Assembly (NCBI GenBank): GCA_036720245.1
Contig: DAIMNI010000004.1
Location: forward strand, 1-64,000
Direction: 5' to 3'
Source of the DNA: JAAZMA01 sp036720245
GTDB taxonomy: Bacteria; Bacillota; Clostridia; Tissierellales; Tepidimicrobiaceae
Length of the DNA stretch: 64,000 bases
Within the stretch, counting starts at the first letter, position 1. The number at the start of each line of letters is the position of its first letter. A model generated the notes under the pieces. The model was not told the origin of the DNA. It saw nothing but the letters and a program-made list of their open reading frames with translations, and did not search any database. Positions 27,718-36,366 of this stretch are shown one piece after another. The translations under genes and the position numbers were made by a program.

Positions 27718-29424
27718 ATGGAAAATCAAGATAGAAATTTTAAGGAAAAAATCCGACATCTATTTTTAAAATATACTTTTATCCCAATTTTAACGCTTTA
27801 TTTCTTATTTTTGATTTTTATTTTAATCAATACTAAGACTAAGGCTGTGAATAATGCCCAAAGGGCTAATACTACCATAGGGACAAGCTTTTTAGAAGTA
27901 TATGATAATTATTATAAAAAAATAGAGGAAATGTCTACATCGCCTGTTGTAATAGATTTTATAGATACTCATCTCAATAGTAATTTAGTTTATGAGGAAT
28001 TTTATAAATTCAATAATATTCAAAAGGTTAAATCTACATTTCATATTGTAAGCAGTAATAATGTATTTTTAGCTTATACTACAGCCTCTAATCCTGATAC
28101 AGATAAGATTATTTTAAAAAAGATAATACCCAGTATTAATAAAAATCCTAAAAAGGTATTAACTGAGGCCAACAAAATAAAATATCCCCATGATAGATAC
28201 ACAGTATATACTTTTGGAAAGGCAGTTTATAAAGATGAAGAAATCATAGGCTATATAATATGTCAATTATATGAGGAGGATATTCAAAAATTAATTTTTG
28301 TAGAAGGAGCAGAGCTTGCAGTAATTACGGATCAATATGATAGAATTATTGCAGCTACAAATAATATTGTAAAGGGGCTAATGAATAAATTTACACCAGA
28401 ATACACCGATTCTATGCGTTATGTAAAAATCAAAGATGGCAATTATCATATGATTAAAAATACTTTAGAGAATACCAATATAAATATATATACATTAAAT
28501 TCCATAAAATACGATAAAAAGACCTTTGGATTTTATGGTATATTTATAGCATCTGTTTCCATATTATTATTTATTCTAATGAATTATCTAGGAAAGAGAA
28601 TGTCTATAGAAAATACCAAGTCCATAGACAAATTATTAACTGCCATTAAGGATTTACAGGATGGTAATATGAATTCTTATGTAAATATAGATACTAATGA
28701 TGAATTTGAAATTTTGGGAAATCAATACAATATAATGTTAGATAGACTTAATGAATTAATTAGAAGAAATCAAGAGCTTTCAGATATAAGAAGAATAAAT
28801 GAAATTAAAAAATTAGAAGCAGAATTTGATCCTCATTTTTTATTTAATGTATTGGAAACCTTAAAATATAGTATAATTATTAATCCAAAAGAAGCCCAAG
28901 ACATTATAATGAGTTTATCTAGAATACTTCGCCATAGTGTACGAGATGAGGAAAATATACTGTTTAAAAAAGATTTAGATTATATAGAGGATTATCTAAA
29001 ACTGCACAAGATTAGATTTAAAGAAAATCTTAATTATAGTATAAATATAACAGATGAAGTGGAAAACTCCTATGTACCTAAATTATTATTGCAGCCCATA
29101 ATAGAAAATTCTATTAAATATGGCTATAAAGAAAAGGATAATTTAAATATAGATATAATAGGGGAAAGAATAGGAAATGACATAATCTTTAGGGTAGAGG
29201 ACAATGGCAGTGGAATGACAGAAGAGGAAATCCAAGACATTCGAGATATTTTACAAGGGGAAGAAAATTTAAGTAAAAATATTGGCCTCTATAATATCCA
29301 TAGGAGACTAAATTTACTATATGGAAAGAACTATGGATTAAAAATAAACAGTGTATATGGGGAAGGCACCACGGTAATTGTAAAAACCCCTTATTTGCCC
29401 TATAGGAGAGATGAAAATGTATAA
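27718..29424 (+). CDS. Sensor histidine kinase (YesM/LytS-like)
   Basis: 568 residues from ATG 27718, which has AGGAG upstream; an in-frame GTG 30 codons earlier runs through a terminator and is rejected. Two transmembrane helices (about residues 20-43 and 270-290) bracket an extracellular sensor region. A HAMP-like segment follows. The phosphoacceptor is His373 in EAEFDPHFLFNVLE (HisKA_7TM/His_kinase family), and the ATPase domain has IIENSIKYGY and DNGSGMTEEE. It pairs with the AraC-type regulator, which overlaps it by 14 bases. Likely controls the adjacent importer. Confidence 0.92.
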   Translation: MENQDRNFKEKIRHLFLKYTFIPILTLYFLFLIFILINTKTKAVNNAQRANTTIGTSFLEVYDNYYKKIEEMSTSPVVIDFIDTHLNSNLVYEEFYKFNNIQKVKSTFHIVSSNNVFLAYTTASNPDTDKIILKKIIPSINKNPKKVLTEANKIKYPHDRYTVYTFGKAVYKDEEIIGYIICQLYEEDIQKLIFVEGAELAVITDQYDRIIAATNNIVKGLMNKFTPEYTDSMRYVKIKDGNYHMIKNTLENTNINIYTLNSIKYDKKTFGFYGIFIASVSILLFILMNYLGKRMSIENTKSIDKLLTAIKDLQDGNMNSYVNIDTNDEFEILGNQYNIMLDRLNELIRRNQELSDIRRINEIKKLEAEFDPHFLFNVLETLKYSIIINPKEAQDIIMSLSRILRHSVRDEENILFKKDLDYIEDYLKLHKIRFKENLNYSINITDEVENSYVPKLLLQPIIENSIKYGYKEKDNLNIDIIGERIGNDIIFRVEDNGSGMTEEEIQDIRDILQGEENLSKNIGLYNIHRRLNLLYGKNYGLKINSVYGEGTTVIVKTPYLPYRRDENV

Positions 29425-30205
29425 GGTATTAATTGTAGAAGATGAAGAAATGATTAGAAAGGGATTACATTATACTTATGATTGGCTAGCTAGGGATTGT
29501 ATTGTAGTAGGAGAGGCTAAAAATGGTAAAGAGGGATTAGAAAAAATAGAAGAATTAAAACCAGATATAGCTTTAATAGATATAAATATGCCCATAATGA
29601 ATGGAATTACAATGTTAGAAAAAAGTATAGAAAAATACCTTTATAGTGCCATAATAATATCGGGCTATGATGAATTTGATTATGCCAAATCTGCAATAAA
29701 ACTGGGCGTCAGTGAATATCTATTAAAGCCCATAGATGAAAAGCAATTATTTGAAGCAGTAGATAGGGCAAAGAAACAAATAAAAATTAAAAAGCAGTAT
29801 GAAATAGTAAAGAATAAACTAGAGGATATAGAGAATGTGGAAGTTTTAAGATGGGATTTTGTCAACGATGATTTTAAAGGCTCAAAACATGTGATGGATA
29901 TGATTAAATATGCAGAGAAAAATTATAAGAAAAAAATAAGCCTAAAGGATATGGTGGAGTTAACAGGTATGAGTGATACTTATTTAAATCAAAAATTTAA
30001 GGAAGAAACCAGTTATACCTTTAATGATTTTCTAAACCGCTATAGAATTCAAAAATCCATTAATATGCTTAAAACAGGAGAAGAAAAAATATATAATATA
30101 GCTTCTGATGTGGGATTTAGCAATTATAGATACTTTATTGCTGTGTTTAAGAAATATACTAATTTGACACCTAGTGAGTTTTTGGAGTATTTTAGGAAGG
30201 GGTAA
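29411..30205 (+). CDS. Response regulator with AraC-type DNA-binding domain (YesN-like)
   Basis: 264 residues. The receiver domain has the acidic pair ED (10-11), phosphoacceptor Asp57 in LIDINMP, and Lys in YLLKPID. A linker follows, then an AraC helix-turn-helix (residues about 165-262: MVELTGMSDTYLNQKFKEET and IASDVGFSNYRYFIAVFKKYTNLTPSEFL). It is a transcription activator phosphorylated by the preceding kinase, most likely for the transporter operon upstream. Confidence 0.93.
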   Translation: MKMYKVLIVEDEEMIRKGLHYTYDWLARDCIVVGEAKNGKEGLEKIEELKPDIALIDINMPIMNGITMLEKSIEKYLYSAIIISGYDEFDYAKSAIKLGVSEYLLKPIDEKQLFEAVDRAKKQIKIKKQYEIVKNKLEDIENVEVLRWDFVNDDFKGSKHVMDMIKYAEKNYKKKISLKDMVELTGMSDTYLNQKFKEETSYTFNDFLNRYRIQKSINMLKTGEEKIYNIASDVGFSNYRYFIAVFKKYTNLTPSEFLEYFRKG

Positions 30206-30225
30206 GCGTTGTCTGAATTTCCCTC

Positions 30226-30254
30226 TTGACAATCAGTTTTTTCTATTATATTAT
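30226..30254 (+). promoter_or_regulatory. Sigma-A promoter of the amino-sugar PTS operon
   Basis: TTGACA, 17-base spacer, TATTAT: a strong consensus-like promoter starting 20 bases after the response-regulator stop codon. Confidence 0.8.
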
Positions 30255-30263
30255 AAATACGAG

Positions 30264-30275
30264 TGGTACGTACCA
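30264..30275 (+). promoter_or_regulatory. Palindromic operator overlapping the transcription start
   Basis: TGGTACGTACCA is a perfect 12-base palindrome 10 bases after the -10 hexamer, positioned to block RNA polymerase. GntR/HutC-family repressors of amino-sugar operons bind sites of this general form. No such repressor gene is in the window. Confidence 0.6.
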
Positions 30276-30315
30276 TTAAATAGTACATCTTAAATTTCTA
30301 TGAGGAAGTGGTAAA

Positions 30316-31473
30316 GTGTTTGGAATAAGTGAGGGAAAATGGCGAGAATTAAATGGTCTTAATACGGCAACAGAAATTTCAAATCAGCCAAAACTTTGGG
30401 AAGAGACCTTAAATATAATTGAAGCTAATAAAGAAAAAATAAATAATTTTATGGGGAAATATTACGATAAAAATACTCAAATTATTTTCTCTGGTGCTGG
30501 GACTTCAGCCTATGCAGGGGAAATTATAACCCCCTATTTAAATAAAAATGTAGATGGAAATTTTAATGCTATAGCTAGTACAAATATAGTAGCTAATCCA
30601 GAAATGTATTTAAAAAATACCCCTACTATAATGGTGCATTTCGCCCGTTCAGGCAATAGCCCTGAAAGTATAGCTAGTTATAATCTTGGAAATCAATTAA
30701 TTGAAAATATTAGTCATGTATTTATAACCTGTAATAAGAATGGGAAACTAGCCCAAATATCTGAGGATGATGAAAAGGTTTTACTAATTTTAATGCCAGA
30801 AAAGTCCAATGACAAAGGCTTTGCTATGACTAGTAGTTTTTCTTGTATGCTAGTCGCAGCTACACTATTATTTGATAAAGATAATTTTAATAAAAACAAA
30901 AAGGAATTATTAAAGTCAATAGAAATTTCCAAAAATATATTAAACAATGGTCATATAGAGTTAAAAGAACTTTTAGATGGAGATTTTAATAGAATAGTTT
31001 ATGTAGGTTCAGGCTCATTTTATGGCTTGGCAAAAGAAAGTACTTTAAAATTATTAGAACTAACTAGGGGACAAATAATATCTCATAGTGAAACTGTATT
31101 AGGCTTTAGACATGGGCCTAAGTCCATAGTAGATGATAAAACTTATGTATTTATATATATTTCCAATGAGGATTATTCTAAAAAATATGACAAAGATTTA
31201 ATTAATGAGATATATCATGATGCGGGGGAACATAAATTAATCACCATTGGAAAAGAATATGATAAAAACATAGAAGATATATCAGACTATCATATATATC
31301 TAGACAATGAAGATATAAATAATGAAGTATTTATTGGATTATTATATGTAATTTATGCACAAATTTTTGCATTACTGACTTCAGTAAAAACAAATGTAGA
31401 GCCAGATAATCCTAATCCATCTGGTGCAGTTAATAGGGTGGTAAAAGGAGTTAGGATATATGATTATAAGTAA
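30316..31473 (+). CDS. agaS: AgaS-like SIS-domain aminosugar-phosphate deaminase/isomerase
   Basis: 385 residues with a GTG start preceded by GAGGAAG. Two SIS domains are seen: IFSGAGTSAYAGEI and HFARSGNSPESIA in the first, YVGSGSFYGLAKESTLKLLELT and SETVLGFRHGPKSIVDDKT in the second. The pattern fits AgaS, reported to deaminate and isomerise galactosamine 6-phosphate to tagatose 6-phosphate. It leads an operon with another SIS protein and an ascorbate-class PTS, ending in the remnant of a tagatose-bisphosphate aldolase, which agrees with a galactosamine-type route. Exact substrate is inferred. Confidence 0.8.
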   Translation: MFGISEGKWRELNGLNTATEISNQPKLWEETLNIIEANKEKINNFMGKYYDKNTQIIFSGAGTSAYAGEIITPYLNKNVDGNFNAIASTNIVANPEMYLKNTPTIMVHFARSGNSPESIASYNLGNQLIENISHVFITCNKNGKLAQISEDDEKVLLILMPEKSNDKGFAMTSSFSCMLVAATLLFDKDNFNKNKKELLKSIEISKNILNNGHIELKELLDGDFNRIVYVGSGSFYGLAKESTLKLLELTRGQIISHSETVLGFRHGPKSIVDDKTYVFIYISNEDYSKKYDKDLINEIYHDAGEHKLITIGKEYDKNIEDISDYHIYLDNEDINNEVFIGLLYVIYAQIFALLTSVKTNVEPDNPNPSGAVNRVVKGVRIYDYK

Positions 31474-31488
31474 ACAAGGGAGGTGAAA

Positions 31489-31542
31489 GTGGTAATTTAT
31501 AGTAAGCCAAATCAAATACTTTTGTTAGGAGGGTTATTTTGA
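31489..31542 (+). CDS. possible 17-residue leader ORF before the UPF0309 gene
   Basis: GTG start with GGGAGGTGA upstream, 17 codons, stop TGA overlapping the TTG start of the next gene (TTTGA). This is a layout for translational coupling. The peptide (VVIYSKPNQILLLGGLF) has no recognisable domain. Alternatively the AGGAGGG at 31527 alone drives the next gene. Confidence 0.3.
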   Translation: MVIYSKPNQILLLGGLF

Positions 31543-32273
31543 AATATTTAGAGTATTATTCAATTATTAAAGCTCAATTAGAGGATCAATTTGAAGAAGA
31601 AGGCCAAAGCATAAAGAAAGCAGCTGAATATTGTGCTCAGTCTATTATGAAGGATCGTTTAATACATGTTTTTGGTTGTGGCCATTCACAAATGTTTGCG
31701 ATGGAAGTATTTTATCGTGCAGGGGGACTTGTACAAGTTAATCCACTTTTAATCCCTCATATGGCACTAACTCCTAAGGCGAAATTAAGTACAATTCAGG
31801 AAAGAATTGAAGGATTTACTCCATCTTATTTGGACTTAGAAAATACTTCTGAGGAAGATAGCATGATCATAGTGTCAATATCAGGTAGAAATGCTGGAGT
31901 TGTGGATATGGCCCTAGCAGCTAAAGAAAAAGGGATGAAGGTAATAGCTTTAACCTCATTGGAATTTACAAATAGTGTTACATCTCGTCATAGTTCTGGA
32001 AAATTGCTAAAGGATGTAGCGGATATAGTTATTGATATAAAATGTGTTAGTGGTGATGCATGTTTAACTATGGACGGAATGGAGGATAAATTTTGTGGGA
32101 CATCCACAGTACTTGGAATGGCAGTTATGGAGGCAATAGTGGCCCAAACAATTGAAAATTGTATAAATAATGGCTATGTTCCACCGGTATATGTAAGTTC
32201 TAATTTAGATAAGGGTGATGCAATTAATAAAGAATATATAGCAAAATATAAAAACATAATAGGAAGCTTATAA
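31539..32273 (+). CDS. UPF0309/SIS-domain sugar isomerase-like protein
   Basis: 244 residues with a TTG start preceded by AGGAGGG. One SIS domain: HVFGCGHSQMFAMEVFYRAGG, then IIVSISGRNAGVVDMALAAKEKGMKVIALT. This is the UPF0309 group, found beside PTS systems for amino sugars; its reaction is not established in my knowledge. It most likely handles the phosphorylated sugar delivered by the downstream PTS. Confidence 0.85.
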   Translation: MKYLEYYSIIKAQLEDQFEEEGQSIKKAAEYCAQSIMKDRLIHVFGCGHSQMFAMEVFYRAGGLVQVNPLLIPHMALTPKAKLSTIQERIEGFTPSYLDLENTSEEDSMIIVSISGRNAGVVDMALAAKEKGMKVIALTSLEFTNSVTSRHSSGKLLKDVADIVIDIKCVSGDACLTMDGMEDKFCGTSTVLGMAVMEAIVAQTIENCINNGYVPPVYVSSNLDKGDAINKEYIAKYKNIIGSL

Positions 32274-32286
32274 GGGAGGAACAATC

Positions 32287-32556
32287 ATGTTAAATATAGT
32301 AACTGTATGTGGCTTAGGCGTAGGTTCAAGCTTAATCCTAAAGATGACAGTAGATTCTGTGTTAAAAGAATTAGACATAAAAGCCAATATAGAACATTGG
32401 GACATGGGCACTATAAAAAGTAAGAATGCAGATCTAATTGTAACCACTAGCGAATTTAGAAAATCCTTTAAGGGTCAGGACAATGTTATTTTTGTTGACA
32501 ATATTGTAGACAAAGAAGAGATGAAAACTAAATTGGTTGAGTATTTTGGGAAATAA
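32287..32556 (+). CDS. PTS ascorbate-class EIIB component
   Basis: 89 residues, a complete EIIB domain. The N-terminus NIVTVCGLGVGSSLIL has the phosphorylated Cys8 of the lactose/ascorbate EIIB superfamily. It transfers phosphate from EIIA to the sugar in EIIC, both encoded directly downstream. AGGGAGG precedes the ATG. Confidence 0.92.
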   Translation: MLNIVTVCGLGVGSSLILKMTVDSVLKELDIKANIEHWDMGTIKSKNADLIVTTSEFRKSFKGQDNVIFVDNIVDKEEMKTKLVEYFGK

Positions 32557-32578
32557 AAAATTATAAGGGGGAATAAAA

Positions 32579-33922
32579 ATGTTAGATTTGTTGCTAGGTA
32601 TTTTAACTACACCAGCTATTATACTTGGCCTTGTGGCAATGATTGGTTTATTACTGCAAAAAAAATCTGCTGGTCAAGTATTTTCAGGTTCTTTAAAAAC
32701 TGCACTAGGTATGCTAGTATTATCAGCTGGTGCGGGCCTAATAGTTACAGAAATTTTACCTTTTGTAGACTTATTTACTGATGTATTTAATTTACAGGGA
32801 TTTGCAGCTTCATCAGAAGCAGTTGTAGGAGCTATGCAAGCAGCAGTACCTGTAATTGCATCTACTAGTGCATTAATTATGGCTATTGGATTTTTAGTAA
32901 ACATTATATTAGCTAGATTCACTCCATTAAAGTATATATTTTTAACTGGACATATGATGTGGATCTCATCCGTTGCGATATCTTATAGTTTATATATATT
33001 GGACTATAATGAGGCTACAATTATAATCCTAGGCGCTTTATTACAAGGGTTAATATTAACTTTATTGCCAGCTATTGCTCAACCTATGGTTAGAAAAGTC
33101 ATCGGAAATGATAGCATTGCAATAGGCCATTTAACAACTTTAGGCACAGTTATTTCAGCACGGATTGGTGGCTTTGTAGGAGATAAATCCAAATCTGCGG
33201 AAGATATTAAACTTCCTGAATCATTAGAATTCTTTAAAGATACAGCCGTTTCTGTATCCCTAGTTATGATGATATTTTATTTAATTGTTGTAATAGCAGC
33301 AGGACCAGAAATAGTAGCTGAATATGCTGGCGATCAAAATTATATTCTTTTTGGTTTATTAAAAGCTATGGGGTTTGCAGCTGGTATACTCATATTATTA
33401 CAAGGAGTTAGAATGTTCTTAGGAGAATTGGTACCATCTTTTAAGGGAATTGCTGATAAACTTGTACCAGGTGCTATACCTGCACTAGATGTTCCAGCAT
33501 TATTTGGGTTTGCACCTAACTCTTTAATGATAGGATTTATAATGGCAGTTATAGGTATGCTAGTAGGTATGTTTGTAAGTTCAGCTGTATTTGGTACAAC
33601 ACCTCTTGTATCAATAATTGGAGCTTTCTTTACTGGAGGAGTTGCAGGGATTATGGGCAATGCTATTGGTGGACGTAGAGGTTCAATTGTATCAGGATTT
33701 ATATATGGATTTCTATTGATTTTCTTATCTGGAATGCTCTACACTATGTTCGATTTTGCAGCTGTAGGTGCAAGTGGAGTTGGGCATGATTGTATAGATG
33801 TTATGGTGCTAATGATGCTTTTAAGGAATCCATATATTGGAATACCAATAATTCTTGGAGTTTTTGCACTATATAGTTATAAAGAAATAAATTATAGAAA
33901 AGCAAAAAGTTCTTTATCTTAA
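32579..33922 (+). CDS. PTS ascorbate-class EIIC permease (UlaA/SgaT type)
   Basis: 447 residues with about ten or eleven hydrophobic helices. The early motif FSGSLKTALGMLVLSAGAG, the GHMMWISS segment and the GNAIGGRRGSIVSGF block near the C-terminus fit the SgaT/UlaA family of PTS permeases. Homologues with AgaS-like neighbours probably carry other sugars than ascorbate, so I do not assign ascorbate. Confidence 0.9.
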   Translation: MLDLLLGILTTPAIILGLVAMIGLLLQKKSAGQVFSGSLKTALGMLVLSAGAGLIVTEILPFVDLFTDVFNLQGFAASSEAVVGAMQAAVPVIASTSALIMAIGFLVNIILARFTPLKYIFLTGHMMWISSVAISYSLYILDYNEATIIILGALLQGLILTLLPAIAQPMVRKVIGNDSIAIGHLTTLGTVISARIGGFVGDKSKSAEDIKLPESLEFFKDTAVSVSLVMMIFYLIVVIAAGPEIVAEYAGDQNYILFGLLKAMGFAAGILILLQGVRMFLGELVPSFKGIADKLVPGAIPALDVPALFGFAPNSLMIGFIMAVIGMLVGMFVSSAVFGTTPLVSIIGAFFTGGVAGIMGNAIGGRRGSIVSGFIYGFLLIFLSGMLYTMFDFAAVGASGVGHDCIDVMVLMMLLRNPYIGIPIILGVFALYSYKEINYRKAKSSLS

Positions 33923-33968
33923 AATTTAAGTAAATCTAGAAAAACATATCTTAATAGAGGTGAGGCTC

Positions 33969-34418
33969 TTGTTATTAGAATTATTAAATGAAAAAACTAT
34001 TAAAGTTTATTCAGAGGCAAAAGATTGGGAAGACGCAGGTAGAATTGCAGGGCAACCATTATTGGATAGTGGAAAAATAGAAGATAAATATATTGATGCT
34101 ATGATTGAATCTGTAAAAAAGTATGGACCATATATTGTAATAGCACCTGGGATTGCGTTATTCCATGCAAGGCCAGAGGAAGGAGTAAAATCCATGTGTA
34201 TGAGTCTTGCTGTTTTTAAAAAAGGGATAATTTTTAATGCTGAAAAAAACGATCCTGTAAAACTTGTATTTGTCCTAGGGGCTATAGATAATGAATCCCA
34301 TATAAGGGTACTATCTGAGGCTATGACATTATTACAAAATCAAGATGCAATTAACAGCATAATGGAGTCGGATAATGAAAGCGAGATTATTAATATAATA
34401 GAAAATAGTTTATCTTAA
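33969..34418 (+). CDS. PTS EIIA component (fructose/ascorbate class)
   Basis: About 149 residues. TTG at 33969 is preferred because GAGG lies 8 bases upstream; a GTG at 33960 overlaps that site. The EIIA type-2 motif YGPYIVIAPGIALFHARPEEG carries the phosphorylatable His. It passes phosphate to the EIIB two genes upstream. Last intact gene of the operon; a terminator follows nine bases after the stop. Confidence 0.9.
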   Translation: MLLELLNEKTIKVYSEAKDWEDAGRIAGQPLLDSGKIEDKYIDAMIESVKKYGPYIVIAPGIALFHARPEEGVKSMCMSLAVFKKGIIFNAEKNDPVKLVFVLGAIDNESHIRVLSEAMTLLQNQDAINSIMESDNESEIINIIENSLS

Positions 34419-34426
34419 TAGGCACG

Positions 34427-34460
34427 ATATAGCCACGATTTTTCGTGGCTATATATTGTT
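34427..34460 (+). terminator. Terminator of the amino-sugar PTS operon
   Basis: ATATAGCCACG pairs with CGTGGCTATAT with a T-rich loop, followed by TGTTGTG. It separates the operon from the aldolase remnant, which is therefore probably not co-transcribed. Confidence 0.7.
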
Positions 34461-34703
34461 GTGTGCCCAGTATTTAATATACACAATTTAGAAACCTTTC
34501 AAGCTGTAGTAGATGGGGCTTTTGAAATGAAACCTCCTGTAATAATAACTATTGCCCATGGTACTATATTAGGGGAAATTGGTGGGGTTGAAGATAATAT
34601 AGTAGTAGATGAATTTGAAAGATTAGATAAAATGAATAATATAATAGATGTTCCCTTAGTTGGTGAAAGGGATATAAAAAGGGTAGTAAGGCTTGTCCTT
34701 TAG
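34461..34703 (+). pseudogene. Remnant of tagatose/fructose-bisphosphate aldolase class II (KbaY/GatY-like)
   Basis: An 80-codon frame stitches together recognisable pieces of a ~285-residue aldolase: FNIHNLETFQAVVDGAFEM and PPVII from the N-terminal region, then LGEIGGVEDNIVVDE (compare LGQLGGQEDDVQVNE in GatY), then IIDVPLVGERDIKRVVRLVL (compare VNLPLVLHGASGLSTKDIQ). The zinc His pair and the catalytic Asp are gone. I conclude that large in-frame internal deletions and a C-terminal truncation have destroyed the gene. It would have completed the galactosamine/tagatose pathway of the operon just upstream. Confidence 0.75.
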
Positions 34704-34784
34704 GCTATTTCATATTTTAAAAACACTAACCCAATGCTAATCTTTTGAACTTATCTTATAAATAAACTATTTTTTGATTTAATA

Positions 34785-34793
34785 TGATATAAT
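34785..34793 (+). promoter_or_regulatory. Extended -10 promoter of the RelA/SpoT-domain gene
   Basis: TGATATAAT (TGn-TATAAT) about 43 bases before the ATG; no convincing -35. Confidence 0.5.
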
Positions 34794-34835
34794 ATATATG
34801 GCGACAAATCCCAAATTATAAGGAGGCCTTAATAT

Positions 34836-36188
34836 ATGCGTTTAGACATTTTCGATTTTATTGATAATACAATGGATTTAATCGGAGAATATGAAGAGGT
34901 CATAAAAGAAGGGGAGCATGAATTAGAAGATTTTTTTGAGGAAATGTTTTTACAAGAGGACAATGTATTAAATATTGTATCCAGAGTTAAATCTAAAGAT
35001 AGTTTAAAAGAAAAAATACTTAGACAGGATTTTTATTTAAAATACAAAACACCAGAAAATTCAGTAAAAAATTTATCAGATTTAATTGGAGTTAGAATAG
35101 AATGTAGATTTATAGAAGATGAAAAAGAAGTCTATGAAAAAGTTTTGGAAGTATTTAATATACATGAAGGAAAAGGTTATTATTATAATGAAAAAAAGCC
35201 TAATATATTATTAAAATTAGACGATAAACAGCCACAAACACAAAGAAATGGTTTTGGGATTTATAAAGTTGATGGCATATATTCAAATGGAGAGGAAAGC
35301 GTTAATTTTGAATTACAAATCCAAGCCCTAGTAAATGTTTTCTGGGGTGAGGTAGAACATAAGATATTATATAAAAATTATAAATACTTACTTACAGAGG
35401 ATTTATTTAAAGATGTAATGCATTCTCTAAGGGAAAACTTATCTATGATAGATAGACAACTTATGATACTTTACAATCATCTTAGGGATATGGACGAATC
35501 CAATCAAGATAAAAGACGAGAGCAAATGGAATCCCTTCTTTCTAAAATAGTCTACGAAATTTATTCAGAAAAAACTAGAGGGGAATTTGGTTTCATAGTA
35601 GATTATAGAAAAACTTGTGACGTAATTGTATCCTATGTATTAAAGAAAAATGGTTGTACTGATTTAGAGGATTATGACAGGGCTTTTCTAGAGGTATTAG
35701 AAAGGGTATACCAAATAGAAGAAGATGAAATCCATTTTGACAATTATATTGAATTTGAAGGGGAAATAGAATACGAAGATGAATTTTGCAAAGCAATAGG
35801 AGAAGCTATTTTAGAAATTATAAATAGGGATTTTAAATGGAATCTATTTTTCAAAATAATATTTCAAATAGAACCAGGTAGCAATGAGGATAATTTTAAG
35901 GGAGTATTAGTATTTTTAAGAAATAGATTTTTGGGAAATTTACAAAATCACGAAGGCCTAAACTCCAAACTTTCTTCAGAGGAAAGAAAAGAAATCTATA
36001 ATCATATAATGAAATTAATTGCCACTGCCTTTGTGGGAAATCGGGAAATAGAATTTATAAATGATGATAATATAAAATGTATAAATAAAAAAATAAATAT
36101 AATATTAAATAAAATAAATTCCTTTGAAATGTGGCAGGAGAATATCAATTATTTTACAGATGAATTGAAGATGCAATTAAAAATTTAA
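34836..36188 (+). CDS. RelA/SpoT-domain protein (GTP pyrophosphokinase family), atypical
   Basis: 450 residues. Residues about 50-220 match the RelA_SpoT synthetase fold: KYKTPENSVKNLSDLIGVRIECRF, then FELQIQALVNVFWGEVEHKILYKN. The family usually makes (p)ppGpp from GTP or GDP plus ATP. Two things are unusual: the nucleotide-binding segment normally reading GYQSLH is GFGIYK here, and a C-terminal extension of about 230 residues has no domain I know. It could be an alarmone synthetase with altered specificity, a toxin-type synthetase, or inactive. It stands alone between terminators, with AGGAGG before the ATG. Confidence 0.75.
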   Translation: MRLDIFDFIDNTMDLIGEYEEVIKEGEHELEDFFEEMFLQEDNVLNIVSRVKSKDSLKEKILRQDFYLKYKTPENSVKNLSDLIGVRIECRFIEDEKEVYEKVLEVFNIHEGKGYYYNEKKPNILLKLDDKQPQTQRNGFGIYKVDGIYSNGEESVNFELQIQALVNVFWGEVEHKILYKNYKYLLTEDLFKDVMHSLRENLSMIDRQLMILYNHLRDMDESNQDKRREQMESLLSKIVYEIYSEKTRGEFGFIVDYRKTCDVIVSYVLKKNGCTDLEDYDRAFLEVLERVYQIEEDEIHFDNYIEFEGEIEYEDEFCKAIGEAILEIINRDFKWNLFFKIIFQIEPGSNEDNFKGVLVFLRNRFLGNLQNHEGLNSKLSSEERKEIYNHIMKLIATAFVGNREIEFINDDNIKCINKKINIILNKINSFEMWQENINYFTDELKMQLKI

Positions 36189-36204
36189 TAAATATTATGC
36201 CTTA

Positions 36205-36249
36205 GGCGATGATTTTTGTTTGATTTAAAACAAAAATCATCGCCTTTTA
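36205..36249 (+). terminator. Terminator after the RelA/SpoT-domain gene
   Basis: GGCGATGATTTTTGTTT pairs with AAACAAAAATCATCGCC in a near-perfect 17-bp stem, followed by TTTTA. Confidence 0.88.
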
Positions 36250-36366
36250 TATTGTTTTTTTATTTGTCTTTCTAATAATAATATTATGCCTTATAATACC
36301 AGTATTATTATTTGGAGTTTTTGGGCATTTAATAAATTAACAGAATAAAAAAATTGGAGGTAAAAA

